Source: Pichia kudriavzevii (taxonomy: Eukaryota; Ascomycota; Pichiomycetes; Pichiales; Pichiaceae). Taken from it: a stretch of DNA of 64,000 nucleotides. The DNA is taken from assembly GCF_003054445.1 (NCBI RefSeq), contig NC_042506.1, positions 1,619,501-1,683,500 of the forward strand, read 5' to 3'. Shown here in pieces: positions 47,123 through 57,031 of this stretch; the stretch's first letter is position 1, and every line of letters begins with the position of its first letter. The notes under the pieces are model-generated. The model was given only the letters and a program-made list of their open reading frames with translations, was not told the DNA's origin and did not search any database. A program made the translations under genes and the position numbers.

Positions 47123-50100
47123 ATGTCGCTGAGAGGTAAGGACACTAAGCTCAGCGGTTCTAGTACATCCCCAAACTTCACGAGAACTTCCCATCATAAT
47201 ACAACACATCAGCAAACATCTTTCGAATCTACAACTACTTCCATGAGACATCGTGATCTCACGCAAGTACCCACGGAATGTTTGCCAATCAAGAACCTGT
47301 TTGTTTCCATCCTGTTCAAGAGGTTGGATTCAATTTTACCTTACAAGTCAGGCTTTTCAATTGCTCAGGTTTTGGCTGATCCCTATTATATCCAATTGAA
47401 ATCGCATATACTCAAATTAATCTCTCAACAGCGCCTCATCAATGATATAATTTCTGCTGTTTACAACTCTCTAGTGAAGGTCCTGCATCGGCACAAGAAA
47501 TCAAGTTTATACAACCAAAGTACCGATATATTGAACTCAATCTATATCCTGATTTTCCTATTATCGAGCTCTTTGAATGCCATGAAATCCAAGAAATACT
47601 CGAACCATCCTAATTTGCGGTTGTTCCAAGTAGCAGAATTGACTAGTACTTCCCAACTACTCTATTCTTCGAACATTTTGGCACCCCCAGATATTGTCTT
47701 GGATGATGAAATAAGCACAAAGCTATTGAGATTATTGTTGGGTCTGGAGAATGACTCGGCTTGCTTGTCTACCTTGTATGAAATTACTTTACCAGTAGAA
47801 TCAAGCTTAAAATCTTCGAATTTGACTCAGCCAATCTCGGATGCTTTGACGTCAAATTATAATTTTAACTCGATGTCCTTCAACGAAACCGCAATATTAT
47901 CAAATTCAAGTCAGTCTAATCAATCATCAGCTTCGAGCCATTCGTCCTCTTCGATTATGTCAAATTCAACATCTAATACTTCATCAAGCTCTACACCCAT
48001 TTCTACCTTACTTGATAATCCAGTCTACCAATCGACAGTGCTTAATGATCATAGAGAAGTTAGGAGTATATTGGAAGAAAAATCAAAATTGGCTAAATTT
48101 GGCCTAATAAATTTGATTGATCAGGCTATATCCTCTGTTTTGTTCTATATATCTGCCTCTAATCCATCAAGATATTTAGACTTCCAGAAGGCCATTTTTA
48201 AGAGAATCAACGTTGAAAGCTTATATATAAAAGGTTCTCACATGATTCAATACACCTTTCTATCGGTTAAAACCTTTAACCCTAATTTACAGTTTATCAG
48301 GGACATACTAAATAGTACTAGGAGAGATTCTCAAAGGAGCTTAATACTTCGTTTTTTTGCAGAGTCTATCCTAAGTTGGGCATTATATCGAACAGATGAT
48401 TTTTTGCAAGTGTTTGACCATCCCAACACTTGCAAAAATGCCGAAAGTCTATTTGATATTATTCATAAACAGATTGAAATAAGATACTCACCTCGAGTCT
48501 ACTATTGCATTTTGGGCTGTTTAATGCTTTTTCAGTCAAAAACTATATCTAGGTTCATCGAGTCCAAGTCGAACAAATCTACTACGCAAGCTTTGAAAAG
48601 GTCGATTTCACATGTCACCAAACTGAACTCAAGCAAGCAAAAATTCTTGAATGACTTCTCTCAGTTGGTCACAAAGTCTCCAGAAAACGCAAGGCCTTTT
48701 ATACATTTCCTACTTGTTGGATTTTCAGTGGGACAACATGATAAAGAACATCCCTTATATAAATTTGTTGTGTTCATGAGAGAACCAATGACCAAGTTTT
48801 TAAGTCTATATGATCAGGAACATTCACAAAACAAACTTCCTCAACTTGCCTCTTTGTCTCCTCATTCAACCTTTTCATCATTACCGAAATTGACCACATT
48901 TAATTCCTCGACTTCAACTTCTAGTACAAACACAAATTCAAACCTGAAGGATGACCATTCTATGCAGCGTGGACATTCAGGTCGACAAGATCAGCAGATC
49001 GAACATTGTTTTGATAGGTCGAGCGATATTGATTTCAAGTCGAAAATTGTTCATGAACTACAAGTAGGGGTTTGTAGCATCTATGCGACTATCAATACCA
49101 CTCAATTGAAGTCATCAATCTCGGCAATTTTTAGTTCAAATGGTTATGCAATGAATCTGCTGTCATTATATACAGGTTCTTTTCGTTTGTTGATTATCTT
49201 GCCCTCGTTAAATAAAAAAATTTTATGGCTACTACAAAACCTTTCTTGTTTATCAATAAAGGTTCTAACCTTGTTGGCTGATAGATCCCTGGAAATTTAT
49301 CTGAACGTATTGGATATGGATCCTTCTCAACAAGATACACCACCAACTTCTTACAGAATGACACCAACTTCTTCTTCCATTTCATCATTATCGGAAGTAA
49401 ATAGACGTTCTTCAGATGCCAGTAAATCTTCGTCTTTTGCAATGCCATCTTCGAATCTTGCCTCCCCAACAACTAATATAGGTAGATTGAAGTCTCCCAT
49501 CTCAATTAATAGAAGTTCAAAAAATAGCTCTCCTATTTCAGCCTCTCCGCAGTATTACAAAAAACAAGGTCTATCTTTAACTTGTGTTGATAATGACGAA
49601 AGCTCTATCGACTCTAACGAGGATGACTTTGACTACACATCTTTTCACCATAAGGACTCCTTAATGGATGAGCTCAATTTTAAGGAACCTATAGATTTCA
49701 CATCTTTAGCTAAGAATATATCCATGTGCGATCCAAGGATTATTAAGGAAAATCTTATAAACTTACTAGTGACCCATGCTTTTTGTCCTGCGATTTGCTA
49801 TCCTGAGGTTAATACTAGTTCAAATAGCAATGGCTTAATAGATTTTTACGCATTTGAGAGAACATTTAAGAAGTTCATAGATAGAATTGCTAGGTTGCTT
49901 TTGTTTGAGGATAAAGAGATATTAATGGCGACTGAGATGTTCTTATTAAGTTTCTGTGATACTGTGAGCAGTAATAATGCATTGACGGTATTCACCTCTT
50001 ATATCGGGACTTCAGTTTTGGTTGACGCGGTATCTGCCATTGGATTATCTCCAGAAATTACAAATGAAAAAAGGAATAGAATTATCAAACTCATTTTGAA

Positions 50101-53100
50101 GCTACTTGAACAAAGATACGAAAATGCAAATTTAAAGTTGATGTACGACCATAGGCACATGATTGATACCGTACATAAAACACAATCATGTCGGAGAATA
50201 ATTAAAAATTTTGAAAGAATTGTGTTTGTCGGTTTATTCTCGAGTAATATTGAAACCATCAGATGCTCGAAAAGAGTACTTCAGTTTTACATTTTTGTCA
50301 TCACCAATCCTCATCACCTTCCCTATTGTTTTGATAAATCCAACCTTGAACTTGCACAGAATATTTTAAGTGATAAGATGACTTTTGGAATAGTTTCAAT
50401 TAGAAAGAAAATTAGAGATCATTTAAGTCACATAAAAAAACCTACAGATGTATTTCTTGACGTATGGATTTTGATGTACAAAAAAATATCGTCAGTTTAC
50501 CATTACGATGATGTGCCTCCTATTGATGGATCCATTGAAACTATTGATAATTACTTCAGTAATCTTCCTTTGAATGAAGACATGGAAATTTACAGCGAAT
50601 ACATGGTTTCACTAGGTGGTATAATTATGGCTAAATGTTTTGAGAATGATGTACGTCAACCAAGTTTAAGAAGGAAGTTGGAGACCTTTATTACCAATAA
50701 ATTTCTTGGCTTATTCTGTAAAGAAGTGAAGAAGAGAGAAAGTTCAAAAGAAATTCTAAGTGTCTCTGTTCACCCTTTCTTATGTGAGATAATGCTGAAA
50801 AATATCGAATTAATGCTACCAAGATTTGAACTGTATTTAAAGACAGGACAATATAATATTTGCGAGCTTTTTATTAGCGTTGTCAAGTCCATTTGTCAGG
50901 CTGAGGGTGACAGTTTGTTTCCCTACGCTGTCAGTTTGTGGGAATGCAACTTTAAATTACTTGAGATGTTCAACATCAGTAACAATACTCCAGAATTCCT
51001 AAGATTGAAGATAAAGTTCTGCAAATTACAAGTCCTTTTTTTAAGTAAGCTAGAAGATTTATCCCTGAACGGTTCAATTCTAGGAAAAAATCATTATGCT
51101 AGAATTGCGGCTAATTATCTCGAAAGTTCATTTGATAATGAAGGAAGTAAAACTAAAACTAAAGTTTTGACTTTCAGTATTCCAAAAACATCAACAGTGA
51201 AATCACAAAAGAAGATGTCAAGTAAAATGAAAGAATTTAAGGAGACTGAATTGAGTGATTTGCAAATGGACTTGAGAATTGAGTCATCAACAATGTTGAA
51301 ATTGATTTTTTACAGGCTACCATTGGACTCTATGAGTCACAACTATGCCGGTTCGGAAGATGATATGAGTGCTGCGAATGTGGTGTTTTCTAATTACTTC
51401 AATCTTTTCGTTCGATTGCTAGAAAAAACTGATGGTCTCAAGAAAGAGAGCAGTGTTTATGCAGCCACAAATCATAGATCTGCTCTGATCAACAAAGAAG
51501 TCATACAAGCATTAATCAATTTACTAAATGCCAATTTTGATATTGGTTTGAAATATTCTTTACCATTGGGTAACCATGCTAATGAATTGATCAGAATTTC
51601 CTTTATTGATGTCTTCTCTAATATTATTAAAGTTGTTTATGAAAATTCTAAAGCTATAGTTAATATCACTGAATACTATAAAGAGGGGGTTGAACTACTA
51701 ACATCGGATACTGATCTTTTCTTGGCTGCCTCTGTGAACTGTCCAAAATCTGACCTTGAGCTATTTGCTACATCTATTTTACAGCTACAAATACCTGAAA
51801 AGAAGAGAATGGAACTTTACATAGCCTTGATAAACTACGACATTTTACACACCTACGATAAGAACGAAATTCTAAGATCAAATACTGTTGCAACTAGGGT
51901 AACTGCTTTGTATTCGTATGATGAAGCTGTTGAATACTTGATTGGAATATTTAGACCAATATTCCAAGATATGCTCAACAATGAAAATTACTTTGAAGTT
52001 GAAAAGGTTGAACATCAGAATGAAGAAGAGAAGGAAAAAAATTTGGCCATCTTTTTTGAGTACCTAAACCGCATTTCATGTGCAATATATAACTCAATTG
52101 ACAATATGCCAATTGGTATTAGATTAATAGCACGGACAATATATGACACTAGTCGTCGGGTTATGCCAGGAATTGAATATACTCCGCTCAATGCTTACTT
52201 GTTTTTAAGGTTAATCAATCCCACTATTGTTTCACCAGAAAGGTTAGGTATTGTTGACTCCGTTAACCCTCCATTTAAGAGGTCTTTGATTCAGTTGGCC
52301 CGTGTCTGTCAATCACTCGTCAATGAAGCACCTATAAGGTTACCTATTGTGGAAGACAAAGAGGAAGAGCTTGCTGCAGTAAGGGGAAAACTTTTCGCTT
52401 ATATGAGAGAAATAGTTGATTTTGAGTTTGAGAAAGCATTCAACAAGTTGGACGATTCTATAACTGAAGACCCTGAATCGCTTTTGGATAACTCTACTAA
52501 GGAAAATTCTCTCTATTATTTGCATTCCTTTTTTTATGATCACAACTTGAGTATCAGGAAAACTTATTGCAATATATCTTTTGGTTATACGACCATGGAT
52601 AAGAAGATTGAGCATTCTAGATGGGCTGACAGAATTTTGAGTAAACTCAAAATACCAAGAAGGTTGAAAGAGTATCAAATCCCTGAAAGCGTGAAGAATG
52701 ATAAATCTCCTAAAGGAATTCTACTCTACGATTTTATGACGAGAACAGCTTTGGCTTCTGAAGATTTCTCCTTTATTAAAGTTCTGATAACCAAGGATGG
52801 GTTACCAATGATTTGCATCAGTACGTTAGAACTCGACCCAGATTTTTCCGTTACAACTTATACGTATGGTTTCTTGCAAACTGTCACAAAATTCTGGGAG
52901 TCTCCTTTCTGTTGCCTTGTTGATCTTACTTCATTCTCCGACTTTACTTTATTTGAAAAAGTCAGAAATATGGCTATATCTATGTTGCCTTCACATTTCG
53001 CATCTAACTGCAAGCGAACATATTTACTCAATATGTCTTCTTCCTTTTTCCTAGAGTTTAAGAAGATTGCTTTCAACTTTGAGGAAGACATTGCAACAGA

Positions 53101-55870
53101 TTTTGTATTCATGACTACCAATGATGATCTAAAGACAATGAATAAAAATAATCTTGTGGGATATGTAAATCCAGTCTCACACGATAGTAGGGTTTCTTTT
53201 CATGATGTCAGTATTTACCAAGAGTCAAGCAATCGATTCATACCTGTGAAATTGAAAATAGGTGATCAATTTTTACAAATTAGTTCTGCTTTGCCTCAAA
53301 GAATCAAGATACTGAACAAGATGCATGTCGTGAATTTGGTTGATTGTTACAAATTAAGTGATTTAAGCGATATCAACTCTAGCTCTTATACTGGTGTTGC
53401 CAATGAAATATCCTTTATGAATATCAAAACTAATACTAGAATCATTTTAACTTCTGTTAAAAAAATCGAAATCATGCGAACTCTTTACTTTTCAAGAGCA
53501 AGGCTAAATAACAATGTTTATGTTGAAGATGATCACAGCGATTCTTCTAATCCTAAGTTTATAGTCGGCCAACTTTTAAATACCGCATTTTGCGGTCTTA
53601 CTTCTGAAGCCGACGAAATCAGAAAGTCATCATATGCACTTCTGGCTTCAATTAAACAGTCTGCAAATTTGAAGACCGAGTTATCAATTGAAAGTATTGA
53701 TGGAGTTATATTTCCTTATGGTAACAATGACTATATTATACAGATATCTGCAAACATTGCAAGGAATCATCCAGACTTGACATATGCTTTTATTCATGGA
53801 TTCTTCAATGGTTTTACCAAAATGTCCGACGAAGAGAAAAAAATGATGGTTTTATGCGTTTCCCCTTGGGTCAAAAATATCTATCGATACGTTTATCATT
53901 CCGATTCATTAATGGGTCCGACTAGAACTCGTGAAATCATAAGAAAATATGTTCTTGCCAGTAGAGAAAATATTAATCATAAAATATTTTCTTTATTCAT
54001 TTGGCCCCAACTTTCATTGGAAGACGGTTTAATCGACATCATTATTGATGAAATTGTTACAGCCTCGATTGACTATGAAGCAGAAGGAAACGATTGGAAT
54101 CAAATCACGAAATACTGGCCATTGAAGTCATCAATTGAAATATGTAGTGTTATAATTAGCAGATTAAAGGAAAAGTCTTATAATTTGCCATTAAAGGAAA
54201 CTGAAATTGAAGCTCATACTAGATGGATTGAAACAACCGTTTTGGCCAAGTTCCTGTCATACTTGATTTTCGATTCATTATTATTTGTTGACCGTTACAT
54301 CGGAGACATTTTCTATATTGTCACCATCTATATGGATTATGGACCATTAGAATTTCGGAGGTCATTATTACACCTATTAACGAGAACGTTCCATTCCTAC
54401 CTATCAAAGCCACATTTGAAAGCAGAACAACACCAACTAATCAGAAATCAAATTGAATTACTAAATGGAGCAAGGTTCCGGATGCTTTTTGGTTTGACCA
54501 GACAGGACGGCGAGAATTTCTTGACTCCCAACCTTATTGCTTCAGAGATTAGTACTAAAGCCATTGCTGTATCTACGCTCTGCAACTTGCTAACCAAATT
54601 CTTGGAATATGATTTAGACCAGGATGAATATGCGTTACAAATGGTTAAATGGAACTCAAGTGTCAGCAAGATTGCGTTCAACAATAATTCACAACTTCAA
54701 CCTCGGGGTATATTGGTGTTAGGTTCTTTAACAAAACAAGGAGTTTCAAGCAGATTAATTTTGAAGTTTGTTGAATTAGTTCAGCATGTTGTCAGAAATT
54801 ATGCCAGAGATAATTCCAATAGAAACCCACCTGATTATAACATGATAGTATGTACAATGCATGCCTTTGGCAAATGTATTGACGGGATAAATAGTAAATC
54901 TAGCTTTCATCCATTGATGTTTTGGGGAAACTTGACAACTGCATTGAGTGAGAATGTTAATACGTTCATATATAGTATTAGCTTCATAAGGCTAACTTTC
55001 ATGAAGATATACGAATACCTTAAAGAGACAGATATTTCATTGGTTGATTATTTGCTTCAATACAAAAATGAACATTTTAACACTGTTGAAGAAGCACATG
55101 GATTCTCTCTAACAAGAGAAACTTTTGACATCATTTTAGTCTCCTTGTGTTGCAAGGGCTTAGAATCACCAATTTCATATGACAAGTCTGTAACGGCTCT
55201 CAAATCATTGCTAGAAATTAGATATGCTGAACATATTAGGTTTTCAACTGACATCTACAATGATTATATGTGCTACATGTTCTTCATATATCTAACCGCA
55301 AATTCAGATGAAGAGCTGATCTCAAGTATTGAACAATGTGGGTTGAAAGACCTTGAATATATTGACGGAGGTATCTGCAAGATTCCCAAATGTTTGGTTG
55401 ATTGGTTTGTTCAGCCAACACTAAATGTTTATTCAACCAGTCTAGGTACAACTAATTACTATATGAATCAAAAACTCGATGAGCTTGCATCGAATAGGGT
55501 TATTGCATTTATTCTTGAAGTTTACAAGTTTGATCCAAAGACCATATTGAGACTATATAAACATATCAAAAAGATTTTGGAGAAATTTGTGGAATCTTCT
55601 GGTGCTCCAAGTATACTTGAAAAGGTATTAGACGTCATTATTGACGTGATAAATATCGAAGGATACGAATGTTATGAAACCTTTGATACGGAATGGGTGG
55701 AAAAGATGAGACAACACAATATCAACGGAATTTCTGAATTCATATTGCTGCGTGATAACTTGCCAGAAAACGAAAAAGTATACGAAAGAAGGGCAAAACG
55801 ATTGGACATGTATGATATGCAGTTGCAAATCATTGAACAATCATATAAGGAGAAATTTGAAGAACTTTGA
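47123..55870 (+). CDS. IRA2: Neurofibromin-type Ras GTPase-activating protein
   Basis: A giant 2915-residue Ras GAP that stimulates GTP hydrolysis on Ras and so restrains adenylate cyclase and PKA. The RasGAP domain spans roughly 1500-1800. The arginine finger is Arg1585 in ILRSNTVATR, and the FLR-INP signature is FLRLINPTIVSPERLG with Arg1696. It is followed by a CRAL-TRIO/Sec14-like region at about 1863-2010 (KGILLYDFMTRTALASEDFS, FCCLVDLTSFSDFTLFEKVR), a PH-like stretch, and long HEAT-type helices to the end. S. cerevisiae Ira1/Ira2 have about 3090/3079 residues. The first ATG is 47123; the frame opens at a TTG three codons before. REX4 lies convergent downstream as in S. cerevisiae next to IRA2, hence the symbol; pre-duplication yeasts carry one IRA gene. 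Confidence 0.93.
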   Translation: MSLRGKDTKLSGSSTSPNFTRTSHHNTTHQQTSFESTTTSMRHRDLTQVPTECLPIKNLFVSILFKRLDSILPYKSGFSIAQVLADPYYIQLKSHILKLISQQRLINDIISAVYNSLVKVLHRHKKSSLYNQSTDILNSIYILIFLLSSSLNAMKSKKYSNHPNLRLFQVAELTSTSQLLYSSNILAPPDIVLDDEISTKLLRLLLGLENDSACLSTLYEITLPVESSLKSSNLTQPISDALTSNYNFNSMSFNETAILSNSSQSNQSSASSHSSSSIMSNSTSNTSSSSTPISTLLDNPVYQSTVLNDHREVRSILEEKSKLAKFGLINLIDQAISSVLFYISASNPSRYLDFQKAIFKRINVESLYIKGSHMIQYTFLSVKTFNPNLQFIRDILNSTRRDSQRSLILRFFAESILSWALYRTDDFLQVFDHPNTCKNAESLFDIIHKQIEIRYSPRVYYCILGCLMLFQSKTISRFIESKSNKSTTQALKRSISHVTKLNSSKQKFLNDFSQLVTKSPENARPFIHFLLVGFSVGQHDKEHPLYKFVVFMREPMTKFLSLYDQEHSQNKLPQLASLSPHSTFSSLPKLTTFNSSTSTSSTNTNSNLKDDHSMQRGHSGRQDQQIEHCFDRSSDIDFKSKIVHELQVGVCSIYATINTTQLKSSISAIFSSNGYAMNLLSLYTGSFRLLIILPSLNKKILWLLQNLSCLSIKVLTLLADRSLEIYLNVLDMDPSQQDTPPTSYRMTPTSSSISSLSEVNRRSSDASKSSSFAMPSSNLASPTTNIGRLKSPISINRSSKNSSPISASPQYYKKQGLSLTCVDNDESSIDSNEDDFDYTSFHHKDSLMDELNFKEPIDFTSLAKNISMCDPRIIKENLINLLVTHAFCPAICYPEVNTSSNSNGLIDFYAFERTFKKFIDRIARLLLFEDKEILMATEMFLLSFCDTVSSNNALTVFTSYIGTSVLVDAVSAIGLSPEITNEKRNRIIKLILKLLEQRYENANLKLMYDHRHMIDTVHKTQSCRRIIKNFERIVFVGLFSSNIETIRCSKRVLQFYIFVITNPHHLPYCFDKSNLELAQNILSDKMTFGIVSIRKKIRDHLSHIKKPTDVFLDVWILMYKKISSVYHYDDVPPIDGSIETIDNYFSNLPLNEDMEIYSEYMVSLGGIIMAKCFENDVRQPSLRRKLETFITNKFLGLFCKEVKKRESSKEILSVSVHPFLCEIMLKNIELMLPRFELYLKTGQYNICELFISVVKSICQAEGDSLFPYAVSLWECNFKLLEMFNISNNTPEFLRLKIKFCKLQVLFLSKLEDLSLNGSILGKNHYARIAANYLESSFDNEGSKTKTKVLTFSIPKTSTVKSQKKMSSKMKEFKETELSDLQMDLRIESSTMLKLIFYRLPLDSMSHNYAGSEDDMSAANVVFSNYFNLFVRLLEKTDGLKKESSVYAATNHRSALINKEVIQALINLLNANFDIGLKYSLPLGNHANELIRISFIDVFSNIIKVVYENSKAIVNITEYYKEGVELLTSDTDLFLAASVNCPKSDLELFATSILQLQIPEKKRMELYIALINYDILHTYDKNEILRSNTVATRVTALYSYDEAVEYLIGIFRPIFQDMLNNENYFEVEKVEHQNEEEKEKNLAIFFEYLNRISCAIYNSIDNMPIGIRLIARTIYDTSRRVMPGIEYTPLNAYLFLRLINPTIVSPERLGIVDSVNPPFKRSLIQLARVCQSLVNEAPIRLPIVEDKEEELAAVRGKLFAYMREIVDFEFEKAFNKLDDSITEDPESLLDNSTKENSLYYLHSFFYDHNLSIRKTYCNISFGYTTMDKKIEHSRWADRILSKLKIPRRLKEYQIPESVKNDKSPKGILLYDFMTRTALASEDFSFIKVLITKDGLPMICISTLELDPDFSVTTYTYGFLQTVTKFWESPFCCLVDLTSFSDFTLFEKVRNMAISMLPSHFASNCKRTYLLNMSSSFFLEFKKIAFNFEEDIATDFVFMTTNDDLKTMNKNNLVGYVNPVSHDSRVSFHDVSIYQESSNRFIPVKLKIGDQFLQISSALPQRIKILNKMHVVNLVDCYKLSDLSDINSSSYTGVANEISFMNIKTNTRIILTSVKKIEIMRTLYFSRARLNNNVYVEDDHSDSSNPKFIVGQLLNTAFCGLTSEADEIRKSSYALLASIKQSANLKTELSIESIDGVIFPYGNNDYIIQISANIARNHPDLTYAFIHGFFNGFTKMSDEEKKMMVLCVSPWVKNIYRYVYHSDSLMGPTRTREIIRKYVLASRENINHKIFSLFIWPQLSLEDGLIDIIIDEIVTASIDYEAEGNDWNQITKYWPLKSSIEICSVIISRLKEKSYNLPLKETEIEAHTRWIETTVLAKFLSYLIFDSLLFVDRYIGDIFYIVTIYMDYGPLEFRRSLLHLLTRTFHSYLSKPHLKAEQHQLIRNQIELLNGARFRMLFGLTRQDGENFLTPNLIASEISTKAIAVSTLCNLLTKFLEYDLDQDEYALQMVKWNSSVSKIAFNNNSQLQPRGILVLGSLTKQGVSSRLILKFVELVQHVVRNYARDNSNRNPPDYNMIVCTMHAFGKCIDGINSKSSFHPLMFWGNLTTALSENVNTFIYSISFIRLTFMKIYEYLKETDISLVDYLLQYKNEHFNTVEEAHGFSLTRETFDIILVSLCCKGLESPISYDKSVTALKSLLEIRYAEHIRFSTDIYNDYMCYMFFIYLTANSDEELISSIEQCGLKDLEYIDGGICKIPKCLVDWFVQPTLNVYSTSLGTTNYYMNQKLDELASNRVIAFILEVYKFDPKTILRLYKHIKKILEKFVESSGAPSILEKVLDVIIDVINIEGYECYETFDTEWVEKMRQHNINGISEFILLRDNLPENEKVYERRAKRLDMYDMQLQIIEQSYKEKFEEL
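48401..48438 (+). repeat. Perfect 14-bp inverted repeat inside IRA
   Basis: TTTTTGCAAGTGTT at 48401-48414 and its exact complement AACACTTGCAAAAA at 48425-48438, with a 10-nt loop. It lies in the coding sequence (protein ...FLQVFDHPNTCKN...) and would form a stable hairpin in the mRNA. Confidence 0.9.
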
Positions 55871-56281
55871 TAGTTTGGTGCATTGAATGCAACTTAAGCA
55901 TTAATATTTCCTTTTCTTTATAGATTCTCAAGCTAACTACCAATAACTTTAGTATTTTTAATATTAGCGCTATTACTATTAATGTCTTATTATTATTCCT
56001 ATTCCAGCTGCTACTGGTTGTGTTGCTAGCTTTGGTCCTGTTGAAGTTATTATTCTTATCATGATCATTAGGAAACCACCGTTACCACTATTATTGCTGT
56101 TGTTATTGTCGTTATCATAATCATTATCATTAGTCTTCTTATCACTATTATTATTATAATAATTATCAATATTATTATTACCTAAATTTATATGCCTACT
56201 GACATGTATATAAGAGTTCTCAATCACAGCAAATTCACTTTATAAACAGAAGCACAACTCTAATATAAAGTTATAAAAAAA
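55871..56281. repeat. AT-rich trinucleotide-repeat region between IRA and REX4
   Basis: About 410 bp between convergent genes, dominated by ATT/TTA-type repeats (especially 56085-56180). An 82-codon minus-strand frame here is just the Asn/Asp-rich reading of the repeat. Confidence 0.6.
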
Positions 56282-57031
56282 CTATTTTCCCTTACTGCTT
56301 CGAGCTTTAGCTTCGAAATTCTTCTTATCACTTTTGTAAATAAGCATGGTAGCTTTAGCATCTTCCACTGAAGAGTGTTCACCCCCTTGAATATTCCAAC
56401 CTAAAATTTCTTGAGCTAATTTTTTTAAACTAGGAGTCTTACCTTTTGAATATTTTTGTTTAAATGGGGTATGACCGGCTGTATCTCGAATCATCTTTTT
56501 AGGATGTGTCAGATATAATGCCTCTAAATCGTGATGTACAGCATGACCAATTAGAATCCTATCTTTCAGTAGATCTGCTGTTTCTTGTTGAGCTTGTTTG
56601 AAAGAAATGGCATTGTGCATATCAGAGGGTCTGATACCGGAAACATGGGTTCTCCAGTCAGTCACTTTTTCTCTTGGTTTCACATATCTGTCATAAACTG
56701 TGTGACAATGATAATTGACGATCGATACACGAGCCAGTTCAGATTGAACACCTTCCGGACCCACACCTACGAATTCACAGTCTATTGCCAAGAATCTTCC
56801 TATTTCTTTTTCACGATTGGATATATTATCTGACTCTGATTTCTTTATCTGCAAGGGTTTTGAATTGTTTGCTTGCTTCACATTTTCCGCCTTTTGCAGC
56901 TCTACTATTTTAGATAGTGGCACCCTAACTGATTTTGATACTTTGTTGGATTTGACTGACTTAGAAGTTTTCGACGATTTCACTTGTTGTTTCCTTTGCT
57001 TTTGAAGTAACCTTTGCCAGTTACTCGACAT
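56282..57031 (-). CDS. REX4: RNA exonuclease of the DEDDh family
   Basis: Putative 3'-5' exoribonuclease acting in rRNA processing (ITS1) in the nucleolus. The 249-residue protein (S. cerevisiae Rex4, 289) has a basic, Lys-rich N-terminus and then the exonuclease domain. Exo I is [10 protein letters not shown] with Asp84 and Glu86, Exo II is [12 protein letters not shown] with Asp168, and Exo III is [12 protein letters not shown] with His219 and Asp224. The spacer [20 protein letters not shown] is typical of the REX4/ISG20 group. The tail is basic (KARSSKGK). The ATG at 57031 is the first in frame. It is convergent with IRA. Confidence 0.94.
   Translation of the reverse strand: MSSNWQRLLQKQRKQQVKSSKTSKSVKSNKVSKSVRVPLSKIVELQKAENVKQANNSKPLQIKKSESDNISNREKEIGRFLAIDCEFVGVGPEGVQSELARVSIVNYHCHTVYDRYVKPREKVTDWRTHVSGIRPSDMHNAISFKQAQQETADLLKDRILIGHAVHHDLEALYLTHPKKMIRDTAGHTPFKQKYSKGKTPSLKKLAQEILGWNIQGGEHSSVEDAKATMLIYKSDKKNFEAKARSSKGK

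Noticed and set aside
55979-56227. 82-codon Asn/Asp-rich minus-strand frame
   Set aside because: A direct reading of the ATT-type simple repeat between IRA and REX4.
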